NCBI GenBank assembly: GCA_027603945.1 | Contig: JADIIU010000005.1 | Coordinates: 62,001-126,000, forward strand | Reading direction: 5' to 3' | DNA length: 64,000 bases | Source of the DNA: Terramyces sp. JEL0728 | Taxonomy: Eukaryota; Chytridiomycota; Chytridiomycetes; Rhizophydiales; Terramycetaceae | The notes under the pieces: generated by a model | Database searches by the model: none | Seen by the model: only the letters and a program-made list of their open reading frames with translations | Told to the model about the DNA's origin: nothing | Shown here: piece after piece, positions 60,784 through 64,000 of the stretch | How positions within the stretch are numbered: the stretch's first letter is position 1 | Layout: every line of letters starts with the position of its first letter | Made by a program: the position numbers and the translations under genes

Positions 60784-61230
60784 ATGTCGTTTTCAGTCCA
60801 AGTTGTTGAAGGAGTAGTAGGAGGATTCGCTCCTGCAGTCCCAAAGAGATCAGTTACTGTCGATTCAGTTAATGGTAAGGTTGGGATACAGAAATTTGTA
60901 AAATCCAGCGATCAAAAAGCTGTGGAAGGTTACTTGCAAACCAAATCATCCGAGTTGCAATCAAGCGAAATCAGCGAGCTGCACACATTTATCAATGAAT
61001 TCAAAGGGTTGCCTATGGAGCAGCCTACCGGATGTATGGATATTTATGGGTTTGATGTTTCAGTTAAAATCGATGCTGATGGCTTCCGATGGCAGAACCT
61101 CCCAAACCAAGGCTGCAACTCGTCACCTTCTTTGGTTACTCCAACTGCGGAACAAAAGAAACAATTCAAAGCAATTGTAGACAAGATCAATAAACTGGCA
61201 GATCAACACGCTACAATCGTATGGCAATAA
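60784..61230 (+). CDS. Orphan protein of 148 residues
   Basis: A clean intronless ORF with normal codon use, lying 30 bp after the E1-like gene and 52 bp before the convergent eEF3 stop. It has no signal peptide or TM helix. Features: N-terminal beta-rich GGFAPAVPKRSVTV, central acidic-amphipathic helices, a CMDIYGFDVSVKIDADGF block, and a C-terminal HATIVWQ. I do not recognise a family. A cytosolic soluble domain is the most that can be said. Confidence 0.7.
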   Translation: MSFSVQVVEGVVGGFAPAVPKRSVTVDSVNGKVGIQKFVKSSDQKAVEGYLQTKSSELQSSEISELHTFINEFKGLPMEQPTGCMDIYGFDVSVKIDADGFRWQNLPNQGCNSSPSLVTPTAEQKKQFKAIVDKINKLADQHATIVWQ

Positions 61231-61281
61231 AAGCTACTAAAATGAAAAACAATTTATTGAATTAAAAATCTGACCGTCTAT

Positions 61282-64000
61282 CTAAAAGTCTTCTTCATCA
61301 TCAGAGGACAATGGTTCGCCGTTCTTGATCTTTTGAGCTCTTCTCTTTTCCTTTGCCTTCAATTCTTTACGGGAGAGTTTACGAGTAGATTTCACTTTGG
61401 TGACGTTACCGAAAGCATCAGTGACAGTGTCGACTTCTTTGATTTCAATCTTTTCAACAGCCATTTCACGCTTGGCACCGGTAATGACCAATTTACCGTC
61501 GTTGACCAACCATTTTTCTGGACAAAGTGCATCTGTGAATTCAGCATTGTGGGAAATGATGATAACACCACCTCCAAAATCAGTGATGGCACCAGCAAGA
61601 GCACCAAGAGAGTCACGGTCAAGATAGTTGGTAGGTTCATCAAGAACCAACATGTGAGGTTGGTTCCACATACAAGCAGCCAAGACGACCTTGACCTTTT
61701 GGCCACCAGAAAGACCACGGATACGGGCGTGGGAAGCGAATTCGGCTGCGAGACCAACATCGCCCAAGTGCTTTTCGACGTTAGCGTGGGTAAGTGGACG
61801 TTGGTAAGCACCTTCAAGAGCAGCAATTTTGTCGTCGAATGCTTGGACAATCTTTTCAAAGCCCCAGTTATCAAGCTTTTCTCTGGTAACCCATTGGTTG
61901 TCATCAATTGGGCGGTTGACGAATTTCAGTTCGTATTCAAAAGACTTTTTAGCCTTACGACGACCTTGAATTTCTTCAATTTGGTATTTTTCTCCTTCGA
62001 TTTGGACGATTTTCTTCATTTGAAGTTCATCTTCTTCAGTCATTTGACGAGTGGCCTTGGCAGCAACTTCTCTGTCTTCGCCGTATTGGTATCTCCATCT
62101 GATATATTCGTTAGGAGTTTTGTCCAAATGCTGTTCGACGTGGTGGAAAGCGTGTTGGGCAACGTAAGCAACTCTCAAGTTAGGGTGCTTGACGACATCA
62201 CCAGTGTCTGGGATGACTTCTCCGGTAAGGACTTTGATGGCGGTGGATTTACCAGCACCATTTGGCCCGATAACAGCAACACGAGAGTTCAAAGAACATT
62301 GCAAGGAGACATCAAACAAGGATTGACGGGTAGCGCCAGGGTAGGTAAAGTTGATGTTGGTCATCTTCAAAATAGCCTTGTCCTTGGATTTGACACCATC
62401 GAGGAAACCAGGTTCTGGGAACTTGAAGGAGAATGCAGCAGCAGACAATTCGTAGTAAGACTTTGCTTCTGGCTTTTGTTCGACGAATTTGGACAAGTTG
62501 CCCTTGTATGCCTTCAATTTTCTGTTTTCGTAGTGGATAATGTGGGTACATACTCTGTCGAGGAAACTAGAATCGTGAGAAACAATCATGGAAGTAACAT
62601 CCTTTAATCCAACCAAGTAATCGCACAACCAAGTGACGTTGGCAACATCCAAGTGGTTGGTAGGTTCATCAAGCAACAAGATATCGGCGTTTTCCATCAT
62701 GGCTCTGGCCAATTCGAGCTTCATCTTCCAACCACCAGACAGGGAACCAACTGGTTGGGAACGACGGTATTCATCGAAAGCAAAGGATTCCAAAACACCA
62801 GCAACCCAGTCTCTTTCGAATTCCTTGTCAAACAAACAAAAGTCCAAGACAGACAAGTCAGCTTCGGAAGCTTGGAGTTTGTGTTCAACGAAAACAGTCT
62901 TGAGTTCGTCGGCCGGAGGGAAACCTTCAACTTGTCCGTTGGCAATAGCACGCATAAGAGTAGATTTACCACATCCGTTAGGACCGCAAAGACCGTAACG
63001 TTGACCTCTGGTCAGACGGAGTTTGGTGTTGTTCAAAAGAATCATACCACCGTACGCCAATGAGAATTCACAGTTACACAATTCTTCACCTTCATCAGCA
63101 TCATAGACATCAGCTTCCTTTTGGCGGAGTTTGTCCAATTCAGCGTAGTGGTCCAAAATTGGCTTGATGACTTTCTTGGAGTTTTCGTGTCCAAGAACTG
63201 GGTCAAGGTATGGAGTAACGCAAGTAGCCCAGTCAGCAAGGGCCAATACTCTGGAGTTGAACATGACAATAATCAAAGAAGCAACAAATCTGGCAGTGTC
63301 AACATCAAAAGTCTTTTCAGCAACCTTTTTGGTTTCGGCAAGAAGCATGTCAACAGCAACTTGGTGTTCTTTTTCCAAACGGGCTTCGACAGCAGCAGGG
63401 TCTTCGATTTCAGCAGAAGAACCACCACCGACTCTGATAAGAGTGGCTCTAGCGTTGGATGCAACGTTTCTAAGTTCTGGATCAGCAGCAATTTCAATGG
63501 TTCTATCTAAACCTGGCATGAGTTTAGGCAAGAACTGATGGGCATCAGCTGGGTTTTCTACAAGTTTACACATGTTATCAATAATAACACAGTTTTGACG
63601 TAAAACAGCAGGTTTACGTTCGGTAAGAGCACGAACCAACAAAGGAACCATGATGGCAAGAGTTGGAGCTTTGATTTCTTGGACAAAGGTGGTAGCAGCG
63701 AGCTTGAAAACACACTCTGGTACTTCTTCTGGTCTAGAGATACAAGAAATAAGAGCTGGCAAGAATGGAATAACGTCAATGTTATCCAAAGTGCCGCAGA
63801 CTTGGGTCATGCACTCGGTAGCAGCAACTTTAACCTGTTGTTAATCATTCTTCTTACTTCAGGTTTAGTAGCCCACATAGTGTCAGAGACAACTGGGACA
63901 ATTAGTGGTAAACATTCTTGAACTTGTGAAGCAGAGGTTTTGGTGAGGTTGCCCAAGAATTGAAGGGCAGCAAACTTTGTTTGCCATTTCTTTTCGTTGG
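61282..64000 (-). CDS. TEF3: Elongation factor 3, partial (5' end outside window)
   Basis: Exon at 63834-61282 and the visible end of an upstream exon at 64000-63858, joined by a 23-nt intron (63857-63835). About 900 residues are seen. HEAT repeats lead to a four-helix region and two ABC cassettes, ABC1 with YGLCGPNGCGKSTLMRAIAN, LSGGWKMKLELARAM, LLLDEPTNHLD and ABC2 with VIGPNGAGKSTAIKVLTG, LSGGQKVKVVLAACM, LVLDEPTNYLD, interrupted by a chromodomain-type insert (VNRPIDDNQWVTREKL). The Lys-rich C-terminus is present. eEF3 is the fungal ATPase that frees E-site tRNA. The start is beyond 64000. Confidence 0.97.

Noticed and set aside
61333..62607. Long plus-strand ORF of 424 codons opposite eEF3
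   Set aside because: It is the antisense shadow of a strongly conserved coding region; the minus frame has both ABC cassettes.

Overview
This window comes from a nuclear genome of a compact, probably zoospore-forming early-diverging fungus. Fungal markers are elongation factor 3 (translation factor with two ABC cassettes, window right end), the fused pentafunctional shikimate enzyme ARO1, the fused purine enzyme ADE5,7, a HOG1 MAP kinase and the SAGA subunit SPT8. Ancestral markers lost from most familiar fungi sit beside them: the axonemal-dynein assembly factor DNAAF4 (implying a motile flagellum), gamma-secretase subunit PEN-2, a BORCS5-like protein, myo-inositol oxygenase, a bacterial/plastid-type SppA peptidase and cyclic-nucleotide-gated channel genes. 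Chytrid, blastoclad, sanchytrid, aphelid or rozellid origin would all fit; I cannot choose from sequence alone. The standard code is used, with all three stops.

The most striking global property is intron size. By joining reading frames I placed about 92 introns; all but one are 17-23 nt (mode 20), GT...AG, usually with TTAAY or CTAAY a few bases before the AG. Most genes therefore appear as broken ORFs, and every gene model below was chosen because removing these introns restores a continuous frame with family-typical length. Intergenic gaps are often 10-70 bp, with poly(A) signals overlapping stop codons or neighbouring genes.

Layout: 1-2850 two tandem S28 serine peptidases; 3108-8828 PH-like protein, ADP1-like ABC transporter, PEN-2, metaxin, EMC10; 8996-10813 HOG1 and a p24 cargo receptor; 10882-15029 three tandem secreted lipases; 15802-19915 two divergent multi-pass membrane proteins, a U1A/U2B''-type protein, SPT8; 19927-27939 ARO1 and two tandem HxxxD acyltransferases; 28111-41823 DNAAF4, a 7TM-RGS protein, ribose-5-phosphate isomerase, RPA43, a charged repeat protein, a WBP2-like protein, ADE5,7, BORCS5-like, zinc finger, RCC1; 41982-51633 two adjacent very large channel genes; 51667-64000 MIOX, ribosomal protein eL20, METTL6-type methyltransferase, kinesin-1, SppA, a TcdA-type E1-like enzyme, an orphan and partial eEF3.

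The best candidate for something undescribed is the channel locus. Each of the two genes encodes two complete CNG/HCN-like units (six TM segments + C-linker + cyclic-nucleotide-binding domain) in one chain, 1766 and 1300 residues. The four selectivity filters have lost the canonical GYG: first-half units carry a tryptophan (QWA, GWG), second-half units a cysteine (SCG, GCG), whereas all four nucleotide-binding cassettes look intact. Two chains would assemble into a pseudo-tetramer with alternating filter types. Genes in this window are otherwise functionally mixed, without an obvious metabolic cluster.
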